DNA of 64,000 nucleotides from Oscillospiraceae bacterium (GCA_015066015.1 SVPE01000006.1:62001-126000); one strand, 5' to 3'; positions 7,944 through 16,600 are shown, numbered from the stretch's first letter. Notes: a model not told the origin generated them from the letters alone. Numbers and translations: made by a program.

Positions 7944-8348
7944 TTATCTGTTTCTGCCGCAGTGGCGTCCTCTGCCTGAAGTGCCTCTGTTGTCGCAGAC
8001 ACCGTCATTATCTGCATCAACAAAGCCTGCGCCGTTGCCGTTTGCGTAAGAGCCTCTGTTGTCGCAGATGCCGTCATTATCAGTGTCAACAAAGCCAGCC
8101 CCGTTGCCGTTTGCGTTAGAGCCTCTGTTGTCGCAGATACCGTCATTATCAGCGTCAACAAAGCCTGCCCCGTTGCATTTCGCTAAGGAGCCTCTGTTAT
8201 CGCAGATGTCGTCTCTGTCGGCATCGACAAATCCTGCACAGTTTGCCCTGCATTCTGCAACCTGTCTTCTGCCGTAAGCGGATGCTGTAACTGCAACAAC
8301 CGAGACAAGTACAAGTGCGGTAATGATGATTGCGAGAAATTTTTTCAT
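7944..8348 (-). CDS. secreted protein with four EF-hand-like Ca-binding repeats
   Basis: The ORF track starts at 8363, but GGAGGTG lies just before the ATG at 8348 (MKKFLAIIITALVLV), so I use that start. The 134-aa product has a signal peptide cleaved near 'ASAYG' (about residue 25). Residues 38-129 are four 23-residue repeats, AGFVDADNDGICDNRGS plus a Gly/Asn-rich linker. Each contains DxDxDGxxD, the loop pattern of EF-hand, dockerin and thrombospondin type 3 calcium sites, with one conserved Cys per repeat. It precedes the ECF sigma and RsgI-like genes by 23 nt, so it may be an extracellular ligand, target or co-sensor of that pathway. The first repeat is the most diverged (DADRDDICD). I do not recognise a named family. 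Confidence 0.8.
   Translation of the reverse strand: MKKFLAIIITALVLVSVVAVTASAYGRRQVAECRANCAGFVDADRDDICDNRGSLAKCNGAGFVDADNDGICDNRGSNANGNGAGFVDTDNDGICDNRGSYANGNGAGFVDADNDGVCDNRGTSGRGRHCGRNR
7962..8237 (-). repeat. four tandem 69-bp coding repeats
   Basis: Four 69-bp units (23 codons each) encode the AGFVDxDxDGxCDNRGS repeats. The three downstream units are nearly identical at DNA level, which indicates recent expansion or homogenisation. The open frames on both strands here are a side effect of the repeat. Confidence 0.85.
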
Positions 8349-8458
8349 TGGTTTCACCTCCATTGTGCATTTTGGAATTCAGCAAATATTGAATTCACAA
8401 GTAATACGAATGAAAGTGATAAATCCTTTCAGATTATAGCAAAATATTTTAAAAAAAT

Positions 8459-8496
8459 AAACTCCGCTATGCAAAATCGATTGCAAAACGGAGGAA
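8459..8496 (-). terminator. terminator of the minus-strand lipoprotein gene
   Basis: On the minus strand CTCCGTTTTGCAATCGATTTTGCATAGCGGAG forms an imperfect hairpin followed by TTTATTTTTTT. It lies 21 nt after the lipoprotein stop codon and separates it from the repeat protein operon. Confidence 0.65.
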
Positions 8497-8516
8497 AAAT
8501 GTTAAAGTTGTTGATT

Positions 8517-8813
8517 TTACTGATTTTCGGTTGTTGAATTGTCTGTTGAAACAACAGTGGAGCTTTCTGTTGTCATTGTTTCAAAAAGTCCCGTTGAACT
8601 GTCGTCCTTTGTTACATTTCCTTTTTCGGTAAGTTCTTCAGCCATATCGCTTGCAGCAGAGCTGATGTCATCCATAAGTGATGTGGCGCCGTCCTTCAGC
8701 GTGGTGAGTTCGTTTTTCATTTCGTCTTTAATGCCGCTGTTACCGCAGGCTGTAAAAATGAAAACAAAGCAAAGAATAACAAGAAGAATGACAACAGGGA
8801 ATATTTTTTTCAT
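8517..8813 (-). CDS. small lipoprotein, Thr/Ser-rich tail
   Basis: The 98-aa protein has the lipoprotein signal 'MKKIFPVVILLVILCFVFIFTAC' (lipobox FTAC), a short helical section (about 30-60, 'KDEMKNELTTLKDGATSLMDDISSAASDMAEEL') and a Ser/Thr-rich acidic C-terminus. Its start follows AAAAGGAG. No catalytic motif is visible, and many Clostridia carry similar tiny lipoproteins of unknown role. The terminator directly after it makes it a separate unit from the repeat protein/sigma operon, although both read the same way. Confidence 0.65.
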   Translation of the reverse strand: MKKIFPVVILLVILCFVFIFTACGNSGIKDEMKNELTTLKDGATSLMDDISSAASDMAEELTEKGNVTKDDSSTGLFETMTTESSTVVSTDNSTTENQ

Positions 8814-8925
8814 AAGGGAAAACTCCTTTTTTATTTTAATTTTTATAAATATTATGATCTGAGTGTGCCATTTTATTCGTAAAAACGAAAAAGCGTTAAT
8901 TATAAGTAAAAAAACAGATATTTCA

Positions 8926-8954
8926 TTGACTTAAGGGGGACTTAATGTTAAAAT
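8926..8954 (+). promoter_or_regulatory. sigma-A promoter for GPH transporter gene
   Basis: TTGACT (8926-8931), a 17-bp spacer and TAAAAT (8949-8954), with the ATG 55 nt further on. Confidence 0.7.
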
Positions 8955-9009
8955 AAACTGAATAATTATTTTTGCTTTGCTGATGCAAGGCGGAAAAGGA
9001 GAAATTTAT

Positions 9010-10428
9010 ATGAAACCGAACAAAAATCCCTTGTGGCAGACGAATTCCAGGGAGAGAATGAGCTATTATTCATATTTCTTCGGACAGAATATGATCTACA
9101 CTATGGTATCAAGCTTCCTGCCTACATTTGTAGCTTTTATGATTGACCCGATTACCTGCTCCATTGTTATGGGTGTTGTAAAGGTATGGGATGCAGTAAA
9201 TGATGCAATCTTCGGCGTTATTTTTGATAAGGTGAAATTCAAAAGCGGCAAGAAGTATATTCCCTGGCTGAAGGCCGCATGTATTCTTACCCCGCTTTCA
9301 ACCGTTGCACTTTTCCTGATTCCTACTGATTCCAAGGAATCGGTTCAGGTTTTATGGTTTGCACTTGCTTACATAGTTTGGGATACCGCCTATACTCTTT
9401 GTGACGTTCCTGCCTTCGGCCTTGTGACGGCAATGTCAAATAACATCGAAGAGAGAAACTCAATTCTTTCTGTAAAGGGTCTTACTGCAGGTGTCGGTGT
9501 TGCGCTTGCTTCCGTCATTGTTCCTGCCCTTGTAAGTGAAGATGTAGGTGTCAGCTACGGTGTTGCAAGTGTACTGATTGCTGTTGTTGCCGCAGCTACT
9601 ATGGCTCCGCTTCTTTTCATCGGTAAGGAAAGATTCAAATCTACAGATGAAGAGCAGTTTACCGTAAGAAGAATGATAAAATATGTTGTAAGCAATAAGT
9701 ATCTTCTTGTTTACTATCTCGGTTATATTTTCTTCTCAGGGGCACAGACCTATAATTCCATGCATCAGATTTTTGCATATTATATTTATAAAAACTCCCT
9801 CGCTTCGCTTATAACAGGTACGGTTGCTGCAGCTCCTCAGCTTGTAATGGCTCTGCTTGTTCCCAAAATCATCAGAAAATATGATAAAGCGTTTGTGTTC
9901 AAGGTTTCAGCTGTTGCAGCTCTGGTGCTTTCATTACCGATTCTCTTTACAAGAGAAAGCTTCGTGATGTTTACCGTCACCTATATGCTTCGTTCAATTC
10001 CTCTTGCTGTTATCGGCATCCTTGCCTTTACCTTTACTCCCGACTGTGCCGAATACGGTCAGTTCAAGACAGGAATTGAAGCTAAGGGTATCTCTTTTGC
10101 AATCCAGACCTTTGCAGTTAAGCTTGCTGCCGCTATTTCCGGCTCAACCTGGCTTGCTATCGTAGGCTTCTACGGCTTCAAGTCCTTCGACAATGCCGCA
10201 GATTTCGCCGCACTTGAAAAGATCAATGCAATAGCTCAGCAGCCAGCATCTGCATTTGACGGAATCTGGTTTGCATATAATATCTTCCCGATTTTCGGTC
10301 TTGCAATTGCGTGTGCTATCTGGTTCTTCTACCGCCTTAACGATAAGGATGTACAGCTTATGGCTGACTGCAACAGAGGGGCAATTACAAAAGAAGAAGC
10401 AGAAAGCAAGCTTTCAAGAAAATATTGA
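9010..10428 (+). CDS. GPH-family (glycoside-pentoside-hexuronide:cation) MFS symporter
   Basis: I start at the ATG at 9010 (MKPNKNPLWQTNSRERMSYY) because AAAAGGAG lies 9 nt upstream; the ORF start at 8977 has none. The 472-aa product has about 12 hydrophobic segments. It carries GPH/MFS_2 hallmarks: 'VMGVVKVWDAVNDAIFGVIFDKVKFKSGKKYIPWL' near the N-terminus and 'FTPDCAEYGQFKTGIEAKGISFAIQTF' in the second half. Such proteins import sugars or glycosides with Na+ or H+ across the cytoplasmic membrane; the sugar cannot be predicted. The next gene begins 50 nt later with its own SD, so co-transcription is possible. A second GPH paralogue lies at 22.5-23.9 kb. Confidence 0.85.
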   Translation: MKPNKNPLWQTNSRERMSYYSYFFGQNMIYTMVSSFLPTFVAFMIDPITCSIVMGVVKVWDAVNDAIFGVIFDKVKFKSGKKYIPWLKAACILTPLSTVALFLIPTDSKESVQVLWFALAYIVWDTAYTLCDVPAFGLVTAMSNNIEERNSILSVKGLTAGVGVALASVIVPALVSEDVGVSYGVASVLIAVVAAATMAPLLFIGKERFKSTDEEQFTVRRMIKYVVSNKYLLVYYLGYIFFSGAQTYNSMHQIFAYYIYKNSLASLITGTVAAAPQLVMALLVPKIIRKYDKAFVFKVSAVAALVLSLPILFTRESFVMFTVTYMLRSIPLAVIGILAFTFTPDCAEYGQFKTGIEAKGISFAIQTFAVKLAAAISGSTWLAIVGFYGFKSFDNAADFAALEKINAIAQQPASAFDGIWFAYNIFPIFGLAIACAIWFFYRLNDKDVQLMADCNRGAITKEEAESKLSRKY

Positions 10429-10478
10429 TTATAAACGGTCAATAATGAAAAAAGTAATAAATTAAAGGAGAACCTATT

Positions 10479-12263
10479 ATGGAACCTATCAAAGTAGATT
10501 TCACCGGAAACGGCGGAAACGAAAAGGGTAAGGGTAAGAATGCTTACCTCGTACCTAAGAAAGCCGGATTAAAGCTTATAATAAGTCTTATAGGCACAGT
10601 AATCGGAGGCGCAATTGCATATTACTTTATGCTTCCTCCTCTTAACTTCAAAAGCACAGATACCTATATTTTCCTCGGAACGGTGCTGGCTATCTTTGTT
10701 GCGCTCCTTTTTGTCACAAGCGGCGCACACATAAGACCTGAGTATACACCTTATGTAAGAAAAAAGGCGATTGTTCCCATTATTATTGCGGGAGTTCTTG
10801 TCGTTGTTGTTGGTATCGGTATGCTTGTTTCTTCTGTTTTCTTCAGAGCAAAGACCTACAGTAAAATCATCAACGTAGACGAAACAAAAAGCTTTGCAAG
10901 TGACATAGCAGAGGCAGATTTTTCAAGCGTTCCCGTTCTCGACAACGCGTCGGCAAAGGCTCTTGCAAACCGTACTCTCGGTGACCTTGCTTCAATCGGT
11001 AAGGTTTCACAGTTCGAGATCTCAACAGCCTTCACACAGATTAACTATAAAAATAACCCCGTTAAGCTTACAACTCTCGCATACGGTGACGTTTTCAAGT
11101 GGCTTAAGAATACCTCTGCAGGTCTTCCCGGCTACGTTGTTGTAAATATGGTTACGCAGAAGGCTGAGCTTGTAACTCTTCCTGAAGGTGAATATATCAG
11201 ATATGCAACAACGGAGCATTTCGGAAAATATCTGATGCGTCACGTGCGTTTCAGCTATCCTACTTATATTTTCGATACACCGAGATTCGAAATTGATGAG
11301 GAAGGCAGACCCTTCTGGCTTTGCACCGTGCTTGATAAGACAATCGGCCTTTTCGGCGGTACAGATGTAAAGGGTGTTGTTATTGTTGATGCCATCACCG
11401 GCGAAATGGTTGAATATTCCGTAGATGAGGTGAAAAACAGCAAGGAGCTTCAGTGGATCGACGGTATTTATTCCGATGCACTACTTGTTGAGCAGTTCAA
11501 CTACTACGGACAGTATCAAAAGGGCTTTATCAACTCTATTCTCGGTCAGGAAGGCGTTAAAATTGCAACAGAGGGTACAAACTATATTGCAAAGGATGAC
11601 GACGTCTATGCATACACAGGCGTTACATCTGCAGGTAATGACCAGGCTATTATCGGTTTTGTTCTTATGAATATGAGAACAAAGGAAGCAAACTTCTATG
11701 ATGTTTCGGGTGCTAAGGAGTACTCAGCTATGGCATCTGCCCAGGGTGAGGTTCAGGACTATAAGTATCAGGCAGCCTTCCCGATTCTTCTTAACATCAG
11801 CGGTCAACCCACATACTTTATGTCTCTTAAGGACAGTGACAGTCTTGTAAAGCGCTATGCAATGGTTAACGTACAGAATTACCAGGTTGTTTCAACCGGA
11901 GCAACAATTGCTGAATGCACAAAGGATTATGTAGATACTCTTAAAATGAACAACATCAAGATTGATGTTGATATCGACGAAATCGAAAACGCTACAAACA
12001 GTACAGATGATAAGCCCGAAAACGAGGAGACGAATCTCCTTATTCAGGAGGGTATGGTAGACGACATTCGCACTGCAGTTATTGGCGGTGACAGTGTTTA
12101 CTACATCAGCCTCTCTGACGATATGGGATACTTCTCAATAAAGGCAATCGATGAAGAAAGTGTCGTTATACTCAATATGGGCGATATTGTAAAGGTATTC
12201 TACGAGGAAAAAGTTGAAGGCGGTATCTCTCAGGCAAAGGGAATAGAAAAAGTTACTGAGTAA
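10479..12263 (+). CDS. conserved membrane protein of unknown function with large outer domain
   Basis: The protein has 594 aa. After a short charged N-terminus come three hydrophobic segments (about residues 32-52, 65-83 and 96-120), then a ~470-residue soluble part. This part is rich in beta strands and contains several 'VVIVDAITGEMVEYS'-like turns and a Tyr-rich stretch 'QFNYYGQYQKGFINSI'. I do not recognise a named family, and no catalytic motif stands out. The start ATG follows AAAGGAGAACC. It lies directly before zapA (59 nt) and just after a GPH transporter; the zapA neighbourhood hints at cell-envelope work, but that is only positional inference. Confidence 0.75.
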   Translation: MEPIKVDFTGNGGNEKGKGKNAYLVPKKAGLKLIISLIGTVIGGAIAYYFMLPPLNFKSTDTYIFLGTVLAIFVALLFVTSGAHIRPEYTPYVRKKAIVPIIIAGVLVVVVGIGMLVSSVFFRAKTYSKIINVDETKSFASDIAEADFSSVPVLDNASAKALANRTLGDLASIGKVSQFEISTAFTQINYKNNPVKLTTLAYGDVFKWLKNTSAGLPGYVVVNMVTQKAELVTLPEGEYIRYATTEHFGKYLMRHVRFSYPTYIFDTPRFEIDEEGRPFWLCTVLDKTIGLFGGTDVKGVVIVDAITGEMVEYSVDEVKNSKELQWIDGIYSDALLVEQFNYYGQYQKGFINSILGQEGVKIATEGTNYIAKDDDVYAYTGVTSAGNDQAIIGFVLMNMRTKEANFYDVSGAKEYSAMASAQGEVQDYKYQAAFPILLNISGQPTYFMSLKDSDSLVKRYAMVNVQNYQVVSTGATIAECTKDYVDTLKMNNIKIDVDIDEIENATNSTDDKPENEETNLLIQEGMVDDIRTAVIGGDSVYYISLSDDMGYFSIKAIDEESVVILNMGDIVKVFYEEKVEGGISQAKGIEKVTE

Positions 12264-12322
12264 AATCGCAGCAGAATGTTCAACACTGCAAAAGGGTAAA
12301 AATACAGAAAGGGTGATAATTC

Positions 12323-12712
12323 ATGGCAGCAAACAAGGTGAGAATGACAATTATGGGAGCAGATTATTCTGTAATAGCAGAAGATGATGCTCAGTATGTT
12401 CAGCTTCTCGGAAAAGAGCTTGACTCAAAAATGGACGGTATCATCAAGGCAAATAAGCGTCTTTCAGTAACTCAGGCGGCAGTGCTTGCTGCATTGGATT
12501 ACGCCGATGAAAGCAAAAAAGCAACCGCAACTGCTGACAGACTCCGTGAGCAGATCAAGGATTACCTTGATGATGCTTCTGCGGCAAAGAGTAAGGCAGA
12601 CATTTCCAGACACGAGGCTGAAAAGTACAGGAAAGAGGTTGAAAATCTCAGAACAGAAAATGAAAGACTGAAAAGAGAGCTTTCGGCTGTGCTTGACAGA
12701 ATCGGTAGCTGA
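12323..12712 (+). CDS. zapA: cell division protein ZapA
   Basis: The 129-aa product opens with 'NKVRMTIMGADYSVIAEDDAQYVQLLGKELDSKM' and continues as a long coiled coil (about residues 60-125). This is the normal N-terminal domain plus coiled coil of ZapA. ZapA tetramers bundle FtsZ filaments at mid-cell. The gene has GAAAGGGTGA before its ATG. Its stop is one base before the U32 protein start, so translation of the two is likely coupled. A zapA-U32 gene order is seen in other Clostridia as far as I recall. Confidence 0.88.
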   Translation: MAANKVRMTIMGADYSVIAEDDAQYVQLLGKELDSKMDGIIKANKRLSVTQAAVLAALDYADESKKATATADRLREQIKDYLDDASAAKSKADISRHEAEKYRKEVENLRTENERLKRELSAVLDRIGS

Positions 12713-12713
12713 A

Positions 12714-14816
12714 ATGGAAAACAAAATAGAAATACTGGCTCCGGCAGGCTCTTTTGAGTCGGTGATTGCCGCTGTGCGTTGCAAGGCGGATGCGGTTTAT
12801 ATGGGAGCCAAGAACTTCAATGCAAGAATAAAGGCTGACAATTTCAACGGCGATATGTTAAAAAGCGCCGTTGAGCTTTGTCACAGCCACGGTATGAAGG
12901 TTCATATCACAATGAACACACTTATAAGCGACGGTGAAATATCCGCCGCTTTAGCTACTTTGAAGGAGATTTGTTCCGTCGGTGCAGATGCCGTTATTCT
13001 GCAGGATATCGGTTTCGCTTCACTTGTAAGGGAGCTTGCACCGGAGCTTTCACGTCACGCTTCAACACAGATGTCGGTGCAGACAGTGTCGGGTGTCAGG
13101 CTGCTTGAAGAAATGGGATTTGACAGAGTCGTGCTTCCGCGCGAAATGAATAAAGCGGAAATCAAGCGAGTATGTGACAGTACCGACGTTGAGATAGAAA
13201 TTTTTGTTCACGGTGCTCACTGTATGTCTGTTTCGGGACAGTGCTATATGAGCAGCATGTTCGGCGGACGAAGCGGTAACAGAGGCTTGTGCGCCCAACC
13301 GTGCAGACTTCCGTTTACGGCAGAAGGCGGTACGGGTTACGATTTAAGTCTGAAGGATTTATCTCTTGTAGGCAAGATGGACGAGATTGAAAAGCTTGGT
13401 GTCGCATCACTTAAAATTGAGGGCAGAATGAAACGGCCTGAATATGTTGCGGCGGCAGTCACAGCCGTAAGACAATGCCGTGACGGTGAAAACGATGGTG
13501 AGATTCTGAAAAAGCTGAGAGGTGTATTTTCACGCTCGGGCTTTACTGACGGATATTACGAAAATAAACTCGGCAGAGATATGTTCGGAACACGTCAGAA
13601 GGAGGATGTTACCTCTGCTACAAACGAGTTTCTCAAGGAGCTTGCAAGACTTTACGAAAAAGAGCAGCCACGTTTTGCAGTGGACTTTTTACTGACTGTC
13701 GAAGAAGGAGAAAAGGTCGGTCTGACGGCAAGCAGTGAAGGCTATAAAGTTTTTGTCAGTGAAGATGTTTATCCTGAAAAGGCACTGAATAAGCCGCTTA
13801 CGAAAGAAGGCCTCACTGAAAGAATTTCGAAATGTGGTGGTACACAGTTTTATGCCGCTAAGGTTAAAGTTGTGCTTGGAGATGGGCTGATTGTGCCGGC
13901 AAGCGTAATAAACAATCTCCGAAGAACTGCTCTGGAAGAGCTTGGAAATCGAATGAAATCTGTAAAGGTAAACAGCTTTACAGATTCGGTGTTTGATGAA
14001 AGAAAAGGTAATTTGAAATATGACGGAAAGGAAATATCACTTTCCGCCAGAAGAGTCACAAATAAGCCGAAATTCAACATAAGAGTAGCTTCTGTCAGCA
14101 GAATTCCCGACAATCTGGAAAATGTGGAAAACTTATACATACCTTTGAAAACTGCGGAAAACTCGGTGGAAAAGGTTAAAAACCTCCCTGTTTCTGTGGG
14201 AATTGAGGTTCCAAGAGGAATTTTCGGTGCAGAAGAGCTTGTGGAAAAAAGGCTTTTGATGTTTAAAAATCTCGGAATTAATATTGCATACTGCGGCACC
14301 CTTGATGCCGTGGCAATCGCAAAAAAACTTGGTTTTGAGATTCATTGTGGGTTTTCTCTGAATGTTTTCAATAGTTTTTCAGCGAGGGAACTAGAGAAGC
14401 TTGATGTAAAGGTTTTAACCTTGTCGCCTGAACTTTCGCTGACACATATTGAAAAAATACGTTCTGAGGCAAAAAGGGGCATAATTGCCTACGGTCATCT
14501 ACCCTTGATGCTGACGAGAAACTGTCCGCTGAAAAATTCCAGGGATTGTGAGGAGTGTAAAGGCGGAGGATATCTCACGGACAGGATGAATAAGAAATTT
14601 CCTGTTATGTGCAATTTAGGTTGCAGCGAGGTTCTGAACAGTCATCCGATTTATATGGCGGACAGATTGGACGAAATCAGAAATGTTGACTTTCTCACGT
14701 TGTATTTCACAAAGGAAAAGAAAGAAATTGCCGAAGCAATTCTTGATGCTTACCGTAAGGGGAAAGCAGTAAAGGGAGACTATACAAGAGGTCTTTATTA
14801 CCGCGGAGTTGAATGA
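12714..14816 (+). CDS. U32 family protein, RlhA/TrhP-like RNA hydroxylation factor
   Basis: I use the ATG at 12714 (MENKIEILAPAGS), one base after the zapA stop; the ORF start at 12693 lies inside zapA. The product has 700 aa. The U32 signature 'GAHCMSVSGQCYMSSMFGG' is followed by 'NRGLCAQPCRLPF'. These Cys, together with the distal 'CPLKNSRDCEEC' and 'NLGC', could bind an iron-sulfur cluster. Members RlhA (23S rRNA C2501 hydroxylation) and TrhP (tRNA ho5U) act with prephenate pathway metabolites and are not true proteases. The long C-terminal part fits the RlhA-type DUF3656-containing architecture, but I cannot decide between rRNA and tRNA. dCMP deaminase follows after 64 nt. Confidence 0.85.
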   Translation: MENKIEILAPAGSFESVIAAVRCKADAVYMGAKNFNARIKADNFNGDMLKSAVELCHSHGMKVHITMNTLISDGEISAALATLKEICSVGADAVILQDIGFASLVRELAPELSRHASTQMSVQTVSGVRLLEEMGFDRVVLPREMNKAEIKRVCDSTDVEIEIFVHGAHCMSVSGQCYMSSMFGGRSGNRGLCAQPCRLPFTAEGGTGYDLSLKDLSLVGKMDEIEKLGVASLKIEGRMKRPEYVAAAVTAVRQCRDGENDGEILKKLRGVFSRSGFTDGYYENKLGRDMFGTRQKEDVTSATNEFLKELARLYEKEQPRFAVDFLLTVEEGEKVGLTASSEGYKVFVSEDVYPEKALNKPLTKEGLTERISKCGGTQFYAAKVKVVLGDGLIVPASVINNLRRTALEELGNRMKSVKVNSFTDSVFDERKGNLKYDGKEISLSARRVTNKPKFNIRVASVSRIPDNLENVENLYIPLKTAENSVEKVKNLPVSVGIEVPRGIFGAEELVEKRLLMFKNLGINIAYCGTLDAVAIAKKLGFEIHCGFSLNVFNSFSARELEKLDVKVLTLSPELSLTHIEKIRSEAKRGIIAYGHLPLMLTRNCPLKNSRDCEECKGGGYLTDRMNKKFPVMCNLGCSEVLNSHPIYMADRLDEIRNVDFLTLYFTKEKKEIAEAILDAYRKGKAVKGDYTRGLYYRGVE

Positions 14817-14880
14817 CGATACGGCTTGAAATACCCAGTGATGCAAGATATAAAATTTTAAAAGCAGAGGAGAAAACAAA

Positions 14881-15378
14881 ATGGCAAAGAGACAGGATTA
14901 TTTATCGTGGGACGAATACTTTATGGGCATCGCAGTGCTTTCCTCCTACAGAAGCAAGGATCCCAGCACACAGGTGGGAGCCTGTATCGTTAACGAAAAA
15001 AACAGAATTATGTCAATGGGATATAACGGCTTCCCGGCAGGTTGTGATGATGACGAGTTTCCCTGGGATAGAGAGGGCGATGCGTATAACACAAAGTACG
15101 CCTATGTCTGCCACGCAGAGCTAAACGCAATTCTTAATAGCCGCGGTGCAAACCTTGAGGGCTGCCGAATTTATGTTGCTCTTTTCCCTTGCAACGAATG
15201 TGCAAAGGCCATCATTCAAAGTGGCATAAAAGAGGTTGTTTATCTTTCAGATAAGTATGCTGATTCACCTGGTGTGCGTGCATCAAAGAGAATGTTCACT
15301 GCGGCAGGCGTAAAGCTGACAATGCTTAAGCCGAAGCGTGAGAGCATTACGCTGAGTCTCGACCCCGGCAAGGTGTGA
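14881..15378 (+). CDS. deoxycytidylate (dCMP) deaminase
   Basis: The 165-aa protein has the zinc motifs of the cytidine deaminase fold: 'CHAELNAIL' (His ligand and catalytic Glu) and 'PCNECAK' (two Cys ligands). The N-terminus 'WDEYFMGIAVLSSYRSKDPSTQVGACIV' is typical of dCMP deaminases (ComEB/DCD family). It converts dCMP to dUMP to feed thymidylate synthesis in the cytoplasm. The length matches the family. SD GCAGAGGAG precedes the ATG. A hairpin terminator follows 20 nt after the stop. Confidence 0.92.
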   Translation: MAKRQDYLSWDEYFMGIAVLSSYRSKDPSTQVGACIVNEKNRIMSMGYNGFPAGCDDDEFPWDREGDAYNTKYAYVCHAELNAILNSRGANLEGCRIYVALFPCNECAKAIIQSGIKEVVYLSDKYADSPGVRASKRMFTAAGVKLTMLKPKRESITLSLDPGKV

Positions 15379-15397
15379 TTTTAAGTAGTCAGTAGTT

Positions 15398-15442
15398 AGT
15401 AGTCAGGATGCGGATAACCGTGTTTCTGACTACTGCTTTTTT
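15398..15442 (+). terminator. terminator after dCMP deaminase
   Basis: AGTAGTCAG (15398-15406) pairs with CTGACTACT (15426-15434), followed by GCTTTTTTG. A second copy of the left arm lies at 15384-15392 and could compete for the same partner. Confidence 0.75.
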
Positions 15443-15518
15443 GACTAAAGCTCTGAAAAGAAAAAATTGCCTTTCATTTAATCGTCCGAAAAGCACAAAA
15501 TAATTAAGGGTGAAACAA

Positions 15519-15674
15519 ATGAAAGACAACAGCAAAGATCCGTATAATTTTGAAAAGATTGACGGCTTTATCCGTGAGTACAATATGAAGACAAACGGTA
15601 AAAATCAGCCGGGCGGTAAGATTTATCAGAAAAGACAAAATAACGGCAAAGTACAAAACGAAGGTCGCGAATAA
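15519..15674 (+). CDS. 51-aa hydrophilic protein
   Basis: This ORF is too short for the supplied track. ATG 15519 follows AAGGGTG by 6 nt and reads MKDNSKDPYNFEKIDGFIRE..., ending at TAA 15672-15674. The product is basic and hydrophilic, with Asn, Lys and Gly abundant in the second half. The stop codon is built into a Rho-independent terminator directly afterwards, which supports a genuine, self-contained gene. The function is unknown. Confidence 0.6.
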   Translation: MKDNSKDPYNFEKIDGFIREYNMKTNGKNQPGGKIYQKRQNNGKVQNEGRE

Positions 15675-15686
15675 AATCGCGACCTT
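15661..15686. terminator. bidirectional terminator between 51-aa gene and mgtC
   Basis: AAGGTCGCGA / TCGCGACCTT is a perfect 10-bp stem around ATAAAA, with TTTT on the plus side and T-rich sequence on the minus side. It serves the 51-aa gene (whose stop codon is in the loop) and mgtC. Confidence 0.85.
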
Positions 15687-15705
15687 TTAAGCTTATTTAT
15701 TCAGC

Positions 15706-16425
15706 TTAATCGATATACAAATCTCTTATGCCCTCAAGACTGCGGATTGCTGAAATTGTAAGACTGAGACTCTCCTCATCACGCGGAAAGACAACTGCTT
15801 TCATCACAACAGAGTCACTCTTTCTCTTTGTGGGAGAGGAGTCGGCATAGAGCACCTCGAGGGTGTGAAGGTTTCCGCCGTAGCGCTTTACAATTATACC
15901 GATTTCTGCGGCCTGACGTGACATGTTTTCAGCTTCGATATAAAGATTTTTTGAAGGGTTGCTTTTTGCGACAAATCGTTTAAAGGTATTGAGTGTAAGA
16001 TATATAACAAGGGTTGTGACAACAGCACCTACATAGTATCCGGCACCTACGGCAAGACCTATACATGAAACTGCCCAGAGAGAAGCTGCCGTTGTAAGAC
16101 CTTTTACGGAAAAGCCTTCACGAAGAATCGTACCTGCACCGAGAAAACCGATACCACTTATTACCTGAGCACCGAGTCTTGTCGGGTCAAAATTGGCAAG
16201 TCCTTCATATTCGTGAAAAACGTATTCCGATGTCATCATAACCAGCGCAGAGCCGACTGCAACAAGAATATGTGTTCTGAAGCCGGCAGGTCTGTGAGAA
16301 TGCTCTCTTTCATAACCGATTACACCGCTGAGGAAAATAGCAAAAAGCATTTTAACTACGGCACCAACTGCATATCCGACCTGGGGGAGCTCTATAAAGT
16401 TTTTTACAGCTGCCATAACATCCAC
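15706..16425 (-). CDS. MgtC/SapB family membrane protein
   Basis: The family core is clear: 'LFAIFLSGVIGYEREHSHRPAGFRTHILVAVGSALVMMTSEY', 'DPTRLGAQVISGIGFLGAGTIL' and 'VKGLTTAASLWAVSCIGLAVGAGYY'. The protein has about five TM helices and a C-terminal cytoplasmic ACT-like domain (about 150-239). The ATG at 16434 touches the SD (AAAGGGG), so I prefer the GTG at 16425, nine bases away; the difference is three residues. MgtC-type proteins are linked to Mg2+ limitation and ATP synthase control in pathogens; in gut commensals the role is unsettled. A sigma-A promoter and a ~60-nt leader with a small hairpin precede it, and no M-box riboswitch was seen. Confidence 0.88.
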   Translation of the reverse strand: MDVMAAVKNFIELPQVGYAVGAVVKMLFAIFLSGVIGYEREHSHRPAGFRTHILVAVGSALVMMTSEYVFHEYEGLANFDPTRLGAQVISGIGFLGAGTILREGFSVKGLTTAASLWAVSCIGLAVGAGYYVGAVVTTLVIYLTLNTFKRFVAKSNPSKNLYIEAENMSRQAAEIGIIVKRYGGNLHTLEVLYADSSPTKRKSDSVVMKAVVFPRDEESLSLTISAIRSLEGIRDLYID

Positions 16426-16502
16426 TACAGTCATCCCCTTTGTAAATCTTTAAAAGTAAATCACACCGAACACTGAGGCTCGGTGGATTGTATCTTTTAT
16501 TT

Positions 16503-16531
16503 ATTATAGCACTTAAAAAATCAAAAATCAA
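16503..16531 (-). promoter_or_regulatory. sigma-A promoter for mgtC
   Basis: Minus strand TTGATT, a 17-bp spacer and TATAAT. The leader (16435-16496) holds a 6-bp hairpin (CCGAGC...TCGGTG region, 16469-16490) of unknown use. Confidence 0.65.
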
Positions 16532-16571
16532 CTATCAATAATTAACAAACGGCAAGTATGTAATAAAACAG

Positions 16572-16600
16572 TTGAAAACTTTTATATTTTATGATAAAAT
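16572..16600 (+). promoter_or_regulatory. extended -10 promoter for secA
   Basis: TTGAAA (16572), a 17-bp spacer, then TGATAAAAT, which includes the extended -10 TGn. The secA ATG is 46 nt downstream. Confidence 0.7.

Noticed and set aside
7962-8237. Possible CRISPR-like array of 69-bp repeats
   Set aside because: The repeats are contiguous, without unique spacers, and encode a secreted protein with a clear signal peptide and SD.
16435-16500. M-box magnesium riboswitch before mgtC
   Set aside because: Only about 60 nt of leader with one short hairpin; the M-box needs over 150 nt.
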